From Bactrocera neohumeralis (taxonomy: Eukaryota; Arthropoda; Insecta; Diptera; Tephritidae), in contig NC_065923.1 of the NCBI RefSeq assembly GCF_024586455.1, positions 38,240,370-38,304,369 on the forward strand: 64,000 bases of DNA, in the 5' to 3' direction. Below are positions 1 to 11,034 of this stretch, piece by piece. A program made the translations under genes and the position numbers. A model generated the notes under the pieces. That model was not told the origin of the DNA. It made no database searches and worked only from the letters and a program-made list of their open reading frames with translations. Position 1 is the first letter of the stretch, and every line of letters begins with the position of its first letter.

Positions 1-270
1 TTTTTTGTCGGGTTATGTGAAATCGCTTGTCTCTACAGATAAGCCCGAGATGATAGACGGAACTGGACAAAAAGAATATTCGACGCGTTATTGCTGACAT
101 ATGACAACCATTAGCTGTTGCAAAAAGTGGCCGAAAATGGGGTTTCTCGACTTGAATTTATTCGATTCTGCGGCGGCGGTTACTTGCATGAAATCATTTT
201 GAAACATAATGACGCACCATCTTTCTATTATCTTCATAATAAAGCTGACATTAAATTATATGCATTTTAT
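1..270 (+). pseudogene. C-terminal relic of a DUF4817-type mariner-like transposase (cut by window edge)
   Basis: Several frames together read the end of a transposase of the insect group that carries an N-terminal DUF4817 helix-turn-helix. Recognisable pieces are DKPEMID near base 40-60, then SRLEFIR and a GG.LHEIILK tail at about 145-205, matching the usual ending of this family (..NW..R.....R.GGHLNEIIFK). Frameshifts and stops break the frame and the N-terminal part lies outside the window. It cannot encode a working enzyme. The family assignment comes from memory of the protein pattern; the exact start is unknown. Confidence 0.6.
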
Positions 271-274
271 TTCT

Positions 275-1095
275 TCTTAAAAGCTACATGTCTGAAAACA
301 ACACCCTTTATATGCACTACATATATTTATGTAGGTAAATGTAGTATACAAACCACGCTACGCATTTATGCACACTCGTACTAATTCGTGCTCGGTTCGG
401 CTGATTTTTACCGATGCCTTTCATTTGTGTTGCATTTACGGCTTCATTTCAGCTTATTACATTTGGTTTAAATATCATTCCGATTTACCATTATTATTAT
501 GAATTATGAGCTCACAAGAGCTCTGCCGTTAACATCACCATTTCATCACGAATGGCGCTGACTAACACAACAGCAACTGAGATATTAACATCATCGGCAA
601 TAATAAATCAGCAATTCAAACAGATAGTATTAAAACATACCTTTATTCATAGCGTATTAGCATACATATGTAGTAATAGGTACAGTGCGCTCCAGCTAAT
701 TGGTACGCGCATTGAAATGGTCAATGAGCAGTCACTATACAAAATATTGGCAGCACAAAAACGAATCCAATTAAAATTTGGTTATACAAAAATTATTACA
801 ATTAAATTTCTTCGGTTGGGTACAACTAGGCAGAGAACGCTGTACATTGAAATGAACTCATTCGCATTGTTAGTTTGGCTTTGAATGCCGCTTGTCATGA
901 ATTCACTTCCCAATACTCGTCAATTTCGCCTGCCTCGCCACACATCGATAGCAATTGCATAATTAAGGTAACACAATTATATAAATGACGAGTTTAACAG
1001 TTGAAGTTTGGTTATTAATTTCATTAGCAGAAGCTGCAAATGAACGCACGCTTTGCGGATTAGTTTGCTAATTAAAATAGGTGGTATCAAAACCT
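275..1095. other. AT-rich spacer, no gene seen
   Basis: Mostly A/T with short homopolymers and no open frame with coding character. The frame at 552-884 is chance: low-complexity, no neighbours, no promoter. Nothing else is recognisable. Confidence 0.5.
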
Positions 1096-1099
1096 TCTG

Positions 1100-1700
1100 T
1101 GATTATTAGGATTGGGATTAACTGACAATGCGCTTTCAAAGCCCTTAAAGTGAAGTCCATGAGGAAAACGCGTCGGGAATTGTACGTTAGCTGCAGTTTT
1201 AGGCTTCTCGATCAATGCAGCGTCTTCCTAGCGAAGGTGAGCAGATCTATAGCTCCGGAGAGCTGCCCCCTTCAGTGTGGTGACTATCTACTCAAATAGT
1301 TGGGCACTAAATTAGCCTTGAGTTCGCTGACTTCTCTTCTCTAGCATTGAGCTATTTTTTGATTATACTAGTTTGGCTTCCTGATCACAGCGGTATTTCA
1401 GGAAATTGTAAGGCTGATAAGCTTGCTACGGTAGGTACTTCAGCCTCAATAATTGCGGGAAGGGAATGGAATGTTAGATGTTAGCTAAGTTGTAGTCTAC
1501 GTCATCCAATGGCAGGCTCATGAAACATGCTGTTTCGAAGGGGGTCGGACCAAAGGGAGAGGGCTGTCAGATGAGTGGGGTTAGTGGGGCATGCAAAGAG
1601 GTGGCCTGTGTCACAACTGATGCACAAATGCAGAAGATTTTCATTAGGCTTTACGGTGCATAGCAATCAAGTGTGATCCCCGCAATAGTTGAGGAACCGC
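1100..1700 (+). pseudogene. Non-LTR retrotransposon RNase H relic
   Basis: At 1371-1430 the + strand reads VWLPDHSGISGNCKADKLAT, the conserved end of the RNase H domain of jockey/LOA/I-type non-LTR elements (typical form WVPGHSGI.GNE.AD.LA). The sequence before it is broken by stops, and what follows (1440-1700) keeps only a faint resemblance to the element's C-terminal region. The His of the motif and the NE.AD core (as NCKAD) are still visible, so the assignment is fair; the borders are guesses. It points opposite to the similar relic at 1900-3090. Confidence 0.5.
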
Positions 1701-1899
1701 ATGATAATGACCATATCCTTAGCGCAGATATTAAACAACAGCCTGACTTTTCCGTAATACCACTTTTTTTCTTGAAGGTGAATTTTCAGAAGATAAAATA
1801 CCGTCGGCATACATAATTCAACCTATTACCTTAAAACACCTCATCCGTGATCATGCCTGGCCTTCGCCAGTTTTAGCGTTTGCGGGACTTATGAAGAAC

Positions 1900-3090
1900 G
1901 ACGTCTTCGTTCTAAACCCTTATCTACCTCCGTCTCCTGTACTTTTTATTTACCTCGGTGTACCACCGCCAGACATTTCTTCACAAAGACAAGCTTTAGC
2001 CGGTAGGCTTTACATCTAAAAACTGTACTTTTCTTCGTTTATCAACAGTCTCTCGTTGTTCCTTCGCCACTTGATCCTTCTAAACACAGTTAGGGCTATT
2101 GCGCTCCATTCTCTTACCTGTTTCCACGTCTCTGGGGATCGCATCATGTACGGTACTATAATATATTTTCAGGCATCAGTCGCTCTGCCAGACCAAGTTT
2201 CACTACTTCCGCAGCATCTTTCCACTTGAATATAAAACCAGTTTTGGTTTTTTGCGATAACAGACGGAGTTCGGTTACGTGGTCCATGAGGAGTAGTCCT
2301 CATATAGAGTGTCGGCGCTTGATGTGAATTTTACAGACTCTGTGGCCTGACTAACGATACCTGCTCCCGTGCCTCGTACCGTGTGACCCTCCAATGATTG
2401 TGCGCTGCCTTCGTCCATTGTTTCCCTGGTGCCGTACTCTTGACATTTCCTGCAGTCTTATCAATCTGTCAGTCCCACCTTGCAGGCGTGTGCCGCCTCC
2501 AAACTGTGGCCAGTAAGTATTCCACTCATGTTCTTACAGTCCTTTCTATCGGAATCTATGCCAGTTGGAATTTTGTCTGTTTCTGTTCTACCATTTTACA
2601 CATGACCTTTGTAGTCTTGCAACCAAGTAGATCGTTCCATCACGGTTTGGTCTTCCTTGCCGGGATTTTGTCTACATCGTCGTATGGACATTGCAAGGGT
2701 TTACCAAAGTCGATAATGTTTCTGGATGACAGTTGTATAATCCTCTTCGACTATCTCATTGCCCACGATACATCTGGGACCTGGCACCCAGCAGAAGTGA
2801 AGTCATTTGGTACTGATGACACAGTGCATTGGTGCCCTGCTTTTCAAGACACTTCTGGCTGATGTGCGAAACCAAATTATAGCTTCGATTACTGTTTATC
2901 TGTCCATACTAACACTGGAGATGCTTGCTGATGCATTAGAGTCTAGTTTCTCGGTTTCTCATTGGCAAAGACCTCGGCTTGAAATATACCGCAGTGGTTC
3001 GCCAACTTTAAAGGCTACCTTATCAATAACTCTGAACAGTATACATGTATTCTGGGCTGGACTCCGTCCTCCATTTTCGAGTCTTTAGTA
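1900..3090 (-). pseudogene. Non-LTR retrotransposon RNase H and C-terminal cysteine region, relic
   Basis: Read on the minus strand, 2751-2804 gives HFCWVPGPRCIVGNE, an RNase H motif, and 2411-2465 gives DCRKCQEYGTRETMDE, resembling the cysteine-rich tail (CR.C.....E.E...H) found after RNase H in I/LOA/jockey-type elements. Order on the minus strand (RNase H then Cys tail) is that of the intact element. Many stops and frameshifts; the long + frame at 2398-2862 is its shadow. The segment below 2300 is assigned only by continuity. Confidence 0.5.
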
Positions 3091-3099
3091 TAAATGTTT

Positions 3100-5225
3100 A
3101 ATATCTTTACGCGAACTATATGTTTCTATGTTTATTCCGAACTTTCTGTTCCAAGTGAAAAGTGGGATCACGTTCCGTCGTTTTTCCTGCACATTTTTCA
3201 GCCAAGAGCTTTATAAGTAACAAGTCTAGTTCTAGTTCAAGAATCGCCGTTGTAGTTGCGCCTGTTCTGCAAAAATTCATAAACAAGAAATGCATATAAA
3301 CATGAGAATTCAATTTTATTCTCTCCATTCAAGCCAGTTTTCAGTTCTCAATTATCTTAGAAATATTTAGGTTAGTTTTTTATGTAATGACTTGTAATTA
3401 GCTTGCTCTCTCAAGCGTGCACAAAATCAAAATTTACGAAACGACTTTCAGATCAAGTACTCCGATAGTAAATAACCCTCAAAACTAAGAAATCTCAAAT
3501 TATGAAATGAAAAGTAGAATGTTGGAAGGGAAATCAAGTATCTGAATAAAATCTAAGCAGTGACCGCTTATGTAACCAAGCAGCATGACAAAAACGGAAT
3601 TCATTTCAACACAGGTGGTCGGCATGAAAGTACTAATTGCCGCAAAGTAAGGTAATGAAGACACCGTGTGGCAAGATGTATTACGAATGCCCAAATGTTG
3701 GTTGAATGCATAAAAATAGCCAGACCTCATCTGCAGATATCATGCTTTGTGCACTCTGCCGTAACATTCTTGAATTGGATACGTCCCCGTGTGTGTGTTG
3801 TTGTTGGTGTGGTGAGCGTTTTTCTACAACAGCCAACATATATACGTATGTGCAGCAGCAGCTGATAGTTCGGAGGTGGTAACAATTGCAATACCGATAC
3901 TTACTTACCACACAATGCTCTAAGTTTCGAACAAGTGGCAGTGTAAGCAAATAGCTCGACTTGAGCTTCGACATATTGTACATATAGTAGATATGTAAGT
4001 GTGTGTAGCTTAGTGCCGCCGTGCCTTTGTATTCTAGCTGAGTATGGCAACAAGCTTCTCCACTTCATAATTCTTCTAGGGCTTCGAAAATCAGCCAAGC
4101 AAACGAATCAACTTTTCACGCTGCCCTCGCGCTTGCGGAGCATGGGGTGAGTGGCAATGCTACAAGTGGCTTACCTATCGTTGCATATACATATATGTAT
4201 GGAAACTACTTGATTACATATGTTTGTATATTTGTGTAAAAAAGTATGTCCAATAGTACTGCGCTCGGGCTGAGCTGGCCAGAGAACTACGTGTATTGGC
4301 ACAACTCACAAAAACAAAAACAAAAAATATTAGAAAAAAGCATAAATTCGTACTTGAGCAACCAAGTGTGACGAATGAGATTACTGAAATCTTCTGGAGC
4401 AGATCCATTTTTCATGCAACTCTGCAGCGTACAGCGTACAGCAACAACAACTGCACTTACAGCTAGAGCTACGGCAGCCACAACTATTGCAAGTGCACGC
4501 TTTGGGGGCTACACTTTGCCGCTGCAATTGAAGTCTTTGCCATTGTGGACTTTAATACCCTAGCACCAACACACACACACACCCGTATACATATATACGT
4601 ATTAATATATACATGCATACATACAAACATATAAGCCAAAGCTACGAGTACTTGAGTTGCAAACCATGGCGTATTGTTTTTTCCTGATTTGTTGTTGTTG
4701 TTGTAACTGTCATTGTTACTACCATTGCGGGGCTGTGTGTTGCGATTGTTGCCATTGTTATTACTGACGATTGCAATCAAACATTGCAATGAATCGCAAA
4801 AGCACTGCAGACTGGCCTGTAGCTAGTGGTGACGGTGACGGTGACGGCGGGGGTGTAGCGGTATAGTGCGAATTTAGACATGTTCGGGGTTGTAATACTT
4901 TTCGCACATATCCACATGCATTTGCCATGTATTTTGCGTGTATTTGAGTATGCTTATGCAGTTGCATGTCGAGATTCATCTCAGCAATTGATGCAACCAC
5001 ACACCAGCCATCCATCGATAGGCGGGTTCAATGCGCAACATCCGTTTGGTTTGTTTTGCATCGTTTTGAAATTTCACACAATTGATACTCTAATTAAATG
5101 GAAGAACAAACCGAAAGCAATTACAGTTGAGTAGACGAAAATGCAGCAGCATTAAAGGCAGCCAAGGCAGTGTGTTGGCCAACACTCGTTGGTAAGTTGT
5201 TCGGTTAGGTTAGGTAGGCGTCGCT
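3100..5225. other. Unique-looking spacer with microsatellites
   Basis: No gene is supported. There is a short minus-strand frame at 3116-3328 of unknown nature, a CA run near 4568-4582, repeated TGTTGTTG near 4690-4703 and a short GGTGAC repeat at 4829-4847. Base composition becomes more even from about 3700, as in fly introns and promoters, but no exon pattern was found. Confidence 0.4.
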
Positions 5226-5230
5226 AAAAA

Positions 5231-5660
5231 TAAAAGCAAGAATAACGTTCACTTCGCTTGCAGTGAATCTATAATACCCTTCACAAATGCAAAATATTTC
5301 TTACAAGAACTTAATTTTGATCGATCAGTTTGTATGGCAGCTATATGCTATAGTCATGCGATCAAAACAATTTCCTCGAAGATTACATCGTTGACTAAGG
5401 CATTGACCCATGACAAATTTCACGAAGATATCTGGTCTAATAAAAAAGTTTTCCATACAAGCACTTTATTCCGATTGTTCAGTTTGTGTGACAGCTATAT
5501 ACCATAGTCTTTCGATATTTACTATTCCGACAAATTAACAGCTTCTTGGAGAGAAAACGACGTGTGCAAAATTTCAAATCCATATCTCAAAAACTCAGGG
5601 ACTAGTTCGCATATATATAGACAGATAGACGGAAATGACTAAGTCGACTCAGCTCGTCAT
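5231..5660 (+). repeat. Dispersed repeat H, copy 1 (hairpin-ended, Helitron/DINE-like)
   Basis: The left end carries a hairpin (arms 5248-5253 and 5262-5267) followed by TATAATACCCTTCACA. The body has the family hallmarks: TATGGCAGCTATATGCTATA at 5333-5352, a second similar block, TCTCAAAAACT...GGGACTAGT, a GACAGA run and a CGACTCAGCTCGTCATGCTG end. No protein is encoded. Hairpin plus lack of a duplicated target suggests a Helitron derivative, but this is inference. Confidence 0.7.
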
Positions 5661-5989
5661 GCTGACGATATTTGAGACTTTATTTGTGGTTCGATTCAAA
5701 CCTGCACTTTCTCGTTTTTCTAAGGTAAACATCTTATAATAATATCCTCTGAAACATAGTCGTTGAAAATTATTCCAAACATATCCGAAAATATAGCCAC
5801 TGTTGGCACCAGACTGTCTTCTCTTGTTCAATGTTTTGGATTCAGTTCAGAATTATCATCTCGTTGTTCTGTTTGGTCACATGTGAGCCAAATTTATCCA
5901 AAACGTTGCTTTTACGGTTTAAGCCTGGTTGCCATCTTGAAAACCCTGTCACTCCAAGTCATTCTGTAACTGATGCTTTTGGGCTTCCA

Positions 5990-6690
5990 CTGCGTCCGTC
6001 GAATTCGATTCATTTACTGCACGGACTTTGATTAGTTTCCCTAAATTTTTTTTTATCTTTGAAAATTGCCCGACAGCTTTAAGATTGCTTCGAGATTGAA
6101 CGTTTTCATCGAGGTCGATTTTCATAAGTTTTTCTCGAGACGAATTTTTCACCAGAAAAATCATTGGGCATAGACAGGAACAGGCAGGAATCACTTGGTA
6201 CCAGGTCTAAACTATAAAGTGGATGCATAAAAATATTCCAACCAAACTCCTGGATCTTCTGGCGAGTCAAATTATAGCGTGGCGTTTTCCTGGTGGAATA
6301 CAATTCGTCTTCTATTGGCAAAATCTGGTCACTTCTGGGCAATTTCTTACTGCAAACGGTCCAATTGTTGACAGTATAGGTCCAAATTGAAAGTGTAGTT
6401 AAAGGAGAGCAACTCATAGTAGCTGATTCTCTAACAATCCCGCCAAACACATAGCAACCTCTTCCTGACCTGACTGTTGTTGCCGCTGTTTGCACAGACT
6501 CACCTCCATTCGACCGTGATCGTTTTTCTTGACGTTGTCGCAAGTAACCCACTTCTTATCGCCAGTAAACCTCCGATTCAGAAATGCATCGATTTTATTG
6601 CGATTCAGCAGCGGTTCACCGGTAGATTTTTTGTGTTAACTCGTGTAGCACCCAGACATTAAGATACTATAGTTCGAAAATACGGTCTGA
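5990..6690 (-). pseudogene. mariner transposase relic
   Basis: The minus strand reads a degraded mariner transposase. From N to C: VWVLHEL near 6630-6660, a divergent segment equal to TGDEKW..., NDVVRKRSR-like sequence, QELGWNIFMHP (expected ..LGWEVLMHPPYSPDLAPSD), then FLSMPNDFSGEKF near 6160-6190. The PSD triplet holding the last catalytic Asp is still readable (VPSDSCLF). Frameshifts separate the pieces. The N-terminal quarter is missing; repeat X copy A starts directly beside the break. Confidence 0.75.
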
Positions 6691-6698
6691 CATTCAGG

Positions 6699-7411
6699 AT
6701 AAGGGGTTACAAGAGTTTCCTCAGGTAAAAACTGGCATTTTTCAACAATTTTTTCTCTCATAACAATGACATATTTTATCAGAATTTTTTACTGTTACAA
6801 ACATATATAATACTATTAACAAAGAAATTATGAAATTTTTGGAACACAATATTTTAAACTCGGCCATTGCGACGCCATTTCCGGTGACCCCTCGGAAAAA
6901 AGATGCGCCAGCGTTGGCAAGATAACTCCTTACAGGAACATCTAAAGTGACAAAATACGAGTTTTAGTTAAAACCTTAACATAGAACTTGGACGAAGAAA
7001 AAAAACTGAAAATTGAATTATTGGCAGACATTTTTATAGAAAAACTAAAATTTCAGTGAAAATTTCGTAATTTTTTTTTTCAAATAGTTGTAATCGAAAA
7101 TAAATCCTTCGTCCAAGGCTTTAAGAATTGTATCTCAAAAACCGGTGTAAAGTTTCCTAAAGATCGATTGAGTAGTTCTCGAGAAATCATGCCAACCGAC
7201 CTCAAAAACACACTTTAGAGAAAACACGTTTAAAGACGGCGCACTCAGCCTAACTAGCCTCGTGCGCACAAGTTCTCAAGGCTGTATCTACAAAAATATT
7301 ACTTGGATCAACTTGAAAATTTAGGACAATATTCTACACATGTTGTAGAGTTTAATAACACAATAAAAAAGTTCGATTTTTTAAAACCGGTAAATTCATG
7401 TATCCCCTTAT
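6699..7411 (+). mobile_element. Repeat X, copy A: ~713 bp non-coding element with terminal inverted repeats
   Basis: Left end ataaggggttacaagagttt and right end (reverse complement ataaggggatacatgaattt) form imperfect 20-base inverted repeats. The interior has the conserved core CGGCCATTGCGACGCCATTT (6863-6882) followed by CCGGTGACCCCTCGGAAAAA. There is no open frame of note. Four further copies in the window have the same orientation. No clear target duplication is seen at this copy. This looks like a MITE-class non-autonomous DNA element of a family I cannot name. Confidence 0.7.
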
Positions 7412-7715
7412 TTCGTGTACCACCCAGACATGAAGATAATATTAATTCACCAATTACTTCATAACCAAAAAAACTTTATCATTTCTTGTTGACTTGGCAT
7501 ATATTAAAAAAACATAAACTGAAAATGCGATCACAATTATTTTTCTAAAGTAGTGAACTAATGCTCCTTAACCTAAAATAAACTTAAATTAAACTTAACT
7601 ATGCGAGTATAACAACTTAAATCAGAGCTATCTGGAGTTTGATGGCTTCGCCGCGTGGTCGTCGTCTTGAATTTAAAATTTAGACGATATGTTGAGTTAT
7701 TTCAACATCCCTTTC
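7412..7715. other. 3' flank of the 95-residue gene
   Basis: AT-rich sequence between repeat X copy A and the small minus-strand gene. No perfect AATAAA signal (TTTATT on this strand) was found in the 300 bases after the stop, so the 3' end of the transcript is not placed. Bases 7415-7443 resemble 6643-6670 (a GTGTA.CACCCAGACAT.AAGATA stretch). Confidence 0.4.
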
Positions 7716-8003
7716 CTACAGCCAAGTGCTTGGATTTGTTTGTGATTTCATTGTTTTGTGACACTCCTTAATCATTTCAATTTTCTCCGTTAATTCCTCC
7801 TTAAAATCCACCTGTCGATTTATTGCCATCAAATCGGCGCCTCCGTAGTTGTCGAGATTCTTCATGTTTTCGTTAATTAGCTTTTCGGTTAGCTCCACTT
7901 TTGATTTGATGCGACGTACTACCCTCGGGTTTGGACGACGTAGTTCCTCATTATAAAGAAATAGTTGATAGGGTAGTGTGGACTTTTCGATATTTTCACC
8001 CAT
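7716..8003 (-). CDS. Small protein, paralogue of the N-terminus of the 565-residue protein; function unknown
   Basis: A 95-residue frame from ATG at 8003 to TAG at 7718-7716. I do not recognise the family. Residues 10-21 (LPYQLFLYNEEL) match residues 26-37 of the 565-residue protein (L.Y.LFL...EL, no gap), and residues 33-43 (KSKVELTEKLI) match its residues 53-63 with 8 of 11 identical; the C-terminal half is a Lys/Glu-rich probable helix (FKEELTEKIEMIKECHK). There is no signal peptide and no membrane segment. A TATA box and initiator lie 96-128 bases upstream, arguing for a real, intronless gene. It is flanked by repeat X copies A and B. The relation is seen in sequence; a shared, perhaps tissue-restricted, role is inference. 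Confidence 0.7.
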   Translation of the reverse strand: MGENIEKSTLPYQLFLYNEELRRPNPRVVRRIKSKVELTEKLINENMKNLDNYGGADLMAINRQVDFKEELTEKIEMIKECHKTMKSQTNPSTWL

Positions 8004-8091
8004 TTTTGTGTAAACTGGTTGGAATATTACTTGAATATGAGTTTCTGAGTTCTTAGATTCGTTGACTGCTCCTGTGTCTTCCTAATCTGGC

Positions 8092-8131
8092 GACTGAATG
8101 ATCTTTAAATCAAAATTTCACTGATTTTATA
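8092..8131 (-). promoter_or_regulatory. TATA box and initiator of the 95-residue gene
   Basis: On the minus strand GTATAAAAT places TATAAAA at 8131-8125, and TCATTC at 8101-8096 fits the insect initiator TCAKTY exactly, with its A (8099) 32 bases after the first T of the TATA box. A second near-initiator TCAGTC overlaps at 8097-8092. The predicted 5' leader is about 95 bases. Two copies of a TTTAAAGGTAAAAC-like motif lie just upstream (about 8170-8210). Confidence 0.6.
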
Positions 8132-8134
8132 CTC

Positions 8135-8760
8135 ACATCCTTTATCATCCCAACGAAAAACTTTTGTCTCAGTGACATAGTTTTACCTTTAAACAATTTT
8201 TGTTTTACCTTTAAATAAACGAAAAGGCTTAATGAAGTCTGTAAATTGCGTCAAGTTTAGACTACCTGTTGCAACCTTTTTGCCTAATTATTGTAAGTCC
8301 CTAAGTACTGGTGTAAACAAAGATTGTTTATGAAAGGTTTGACGTAAACTTAGGTAACACATGTGTTATAGTGTCACTACAAGGTCAGTCAAGGGATTAT
8401 GCAGATATATCTTGAAACAATAATAAGGTAATTCTGAAATGTATCCAAGATAACAAGATTATATGTTTTGACAACTTCATCATAATAACGACAACAAGTT
8501 TGCAATTCCTTTTGTTTTAAGAAATTCTAGAAATGTTTTAAAGAATTATGAAACCTGTACCTATATGTTTATCCCAAAGTTCTTCATATGTTTTTGGTGT
8601 CAATGATTTTCGTAAAAAACGCATTTAAGTAAAGACTTTTGATATATTTTAGCTTTTATGAGGGATTAGGCATGTTGTTAATTATCATTAGAAGTAAAAA
8701 TATAGATCCCTCATGCTCAATTGGTGTTAGATGCGCCATTTTAATACACTATCGTAAGAC
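8135..8760. other. Upstream flank of the 95-residue gene, no other gene
   Basis: AT-rich sequence up to repeat X copy B. The frame at 8639-8848 runs into the repeat and is not coding. Regulatory elements for the minus-strand promoter would be expected here, but none beyond the short direct repeat near 8170-8210 can be named. Confidence 0.4.
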
Positions 8761-8763
8761 CTT

Positions 8764-9441
8764 GCTTCGTTACAGGTTTCTTCGGGTGAAAAATCACCTT
8801 TTTTCAACAATTTGTTTCTCATATTTTACAAACATATGTACACATTAACACAAAAATTCTGAACTTTTTGAAAAAAAAATATTTTAAATCCGGCCATTGC
8901 GACGCCATTTCCGGTGACCCCTCGGAAAAAGATGCGACCTTGTTGGTTGGGATAACTCCTTACAGGATCATCTAAAGTGGAAAAAATACGAGTTTTATGT
9001 AAAACCTTAACTTAGAACGAAGGAAAAAAAATTAAAATTGAATTTTTGGCAAACATTTTTACACAAAAAATATGAAAATTTTAGTGAAAACTTCGCGGCT
9101 ATTTTTCAAATAGTTGTAATCGGAAAAAAGAAAAAATCATTCGTCCAAGTCTTAAAAAAAGGTATTTCTAAGACCTGTTGATAATTTCATGAAGATCGGC
9201 TTAGTAGTTCTCGAGAAATCTTGCCAATCGATATCAAAAACACAGTTTCGAGAAACACGAGTTTAACGCGTTAAAACACTTATCTTAGCTAGGCTCGAGT
9301 GCACAAGTTCTCAAGGTCGTATCTCCGAAACTGTATCTCGGATCAACTTAGAATTTAGGAAAATATTCTATGGGTGTTTTAGAATTTAATAAGATAAGAA
9401 AAAAATCGATTTTTTGAAACCCATAAACTCTTGTAACGCCT
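8764..9441 (+). mobile_element. Repeat X, copy B
   Basis: Same orientation and order of blocks as copy A: TTACAGGTTTCTTCGG start, core CGGCCATTGCGACGCCATTT at 8892-8911, CTCGAGAAATC block near 9212, and an end (CATAAACTCTTGTAACG) that is the inverted counterpart of the start. Small indels separate it from copy A. No protein. Confidence 0.7.
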
Positions 9442-9539
9442 CAAACCATTTGTTGCTCTCAATGAAACTACTTACGTATATCCGTTATGTTTTTTTATTA
9501 ATAGACATTCATTCACTCTTGGAACCTATTTAAGATAGA

Positions 9540-10135
9540 GCTGGACATTGACAGAGAAAGTATAGAACAGTTTCCTTACTCCCTTTGACTTTACAGCTGC
9601 GCGCCAAATTTTGTTGGAGGGTATTCCCATTTGTAACGCATGTTTTCCAAATGACCAAAGCCCCGTTATAGTAGCTTTAAGTCTGTTAATCTTTTCCTGG
9701 ACCTATGTAATAAGCCTTTAAATTTTGTCTTGCAATATTTTGGCCACAACTGTTTCGCTATCATGCATTTGGTTGTATAGTTCCGTTTATACTGAGCTAA
9801 TTATTTAAATTGTGTTTCGAGTTCCCTATTGATCATATCTAGCGGAGTATCCTTGGATTCGTTTACAGAGGCTCCTGACTTTGCCAACTCGTCTGGTTTA
9901 TCGTTGCCGAAAGTTTTTCAATAACAAGAACCCAAATGATGATCAAGCAGTGCCAGTGAGCTGAAAGCCTTCTGACATTTGTTTGCTAAGCTGGAATTAA
10001 TTTTTGACGACGGAAGAGCTAGTAGTGCCGCAAGGCTGCCTGCACAATGATAACATGAAATAATGTTTGAACATTTGCTCGTTTTCGAATTACTCATGGA
10101 CTCGGCAGCTTTCTTTATGTTTGATGCCTCTGGTC
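9540..10135 (-). pseudogene. Non-LTR retrotransposon RNase H relic
   Basis: The minus strand at 9845-9915 reads GNDKPDELAKSGASVNESKD, the RNase H C-terminal signature (GNE.ADELAK.GA) of jockey/I-type elements. Downstream on the same strand come RELETQF and a stretch resembling the CRxLWP region, and upstream ASEAFSSLALLDHHLG. Stops interrupt the frame; reverse transcriptase is absent. A truncated dead copy. Confidence 0.55.
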
Positions 10136-10139
10136 ATCA

Positions 10140-11030
10140 AAAGCTCAGAAATTGTTTTCACAAATAGAGGTCTCCAAACCGCTCACAGTGTGACTTAATG
10201 CAAAAGATGTCATGAAGACATACATACGCACATACATATACATATACTACAATTGTCGTTGCGGCTGCCGACAGTTGTCATTCAAGCGGAGCATCTTATT
10301 TCTCAACAACTTGATTTAACTACCATATAACCGATTTCTAGCAAAAATTAACAAAAATCAACAGACAATCAACACATCGGTGTATATTACAACAAAACAA
10401 CAATAACAAAGCGGGGAAAACGTGCAACAATGATAACAACTGTGTACGTAAACACCTGCTGTTAGGCGACATGTGCCAGCGTTTCCAGCTAAATCTTCCT
10501 AATGCAATTGAGAAAATGCTGTTTAACGGTTTCTTGTGTGGCACAACTACTTAAGTGGACACATTGGCCGATGCGTCCGATGTCCGCTTGTGTGTGCCAC
10601 ATTGTTGTGGCAATATAAAAGTAAGTTTTTATCATTGCCACCAGTTGAAAAGTTGCCTGGTTGTTGTTGTTGTCACAGCAGCTCATTTATAAATTGCATA
10701 TTGATTGTTGGCGTTAATTTTCTAAATGGCAAAATCGCTATCTTCAGCGCATCGTGCAACAGCAACATGCACGCTGATTGTGTCGCAGAAAGTTGCAAGA
10801 GAAAATGCAATGATAATTGTTGATTTATGGCCGTGTGCACATTGTATTAATTCGATATGAAGGCTAAGTATGTGTAGACTCTGCATTATAGACAATATCT
10901 GTAATGTGGCTATGACTTTCTGGCGCAAGCGGATAAGTGGCACGACCGATTTCACCCGCATAAGTCTACTTACGATACGTTAGGTGCCTCTCAATGATAG
11001 AATTTTTGTATTTGCAACTATTAAAAGCAA
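10140..11030. other. Unique-looking spacer, no gene seen
   Basis: Balanced base composition, ACAAC/TTGTTG-rich tracts (10390-10440, 10660-10680) and a CATACATA microsatellite near 10220. Several short frames occur on both strands but none has coding features. This resembles intronic or intergenic host DNA. Confidence 0.4.
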
Positions 11031-11034
11031 AAAA

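Noticed and set aside
2398..2862. 154-codon plus-strand frame
   Set aside because: It is antisense to a recognisable RNase H and cysteine motif on the minus strand; residue mix is typical of a shadow frame.
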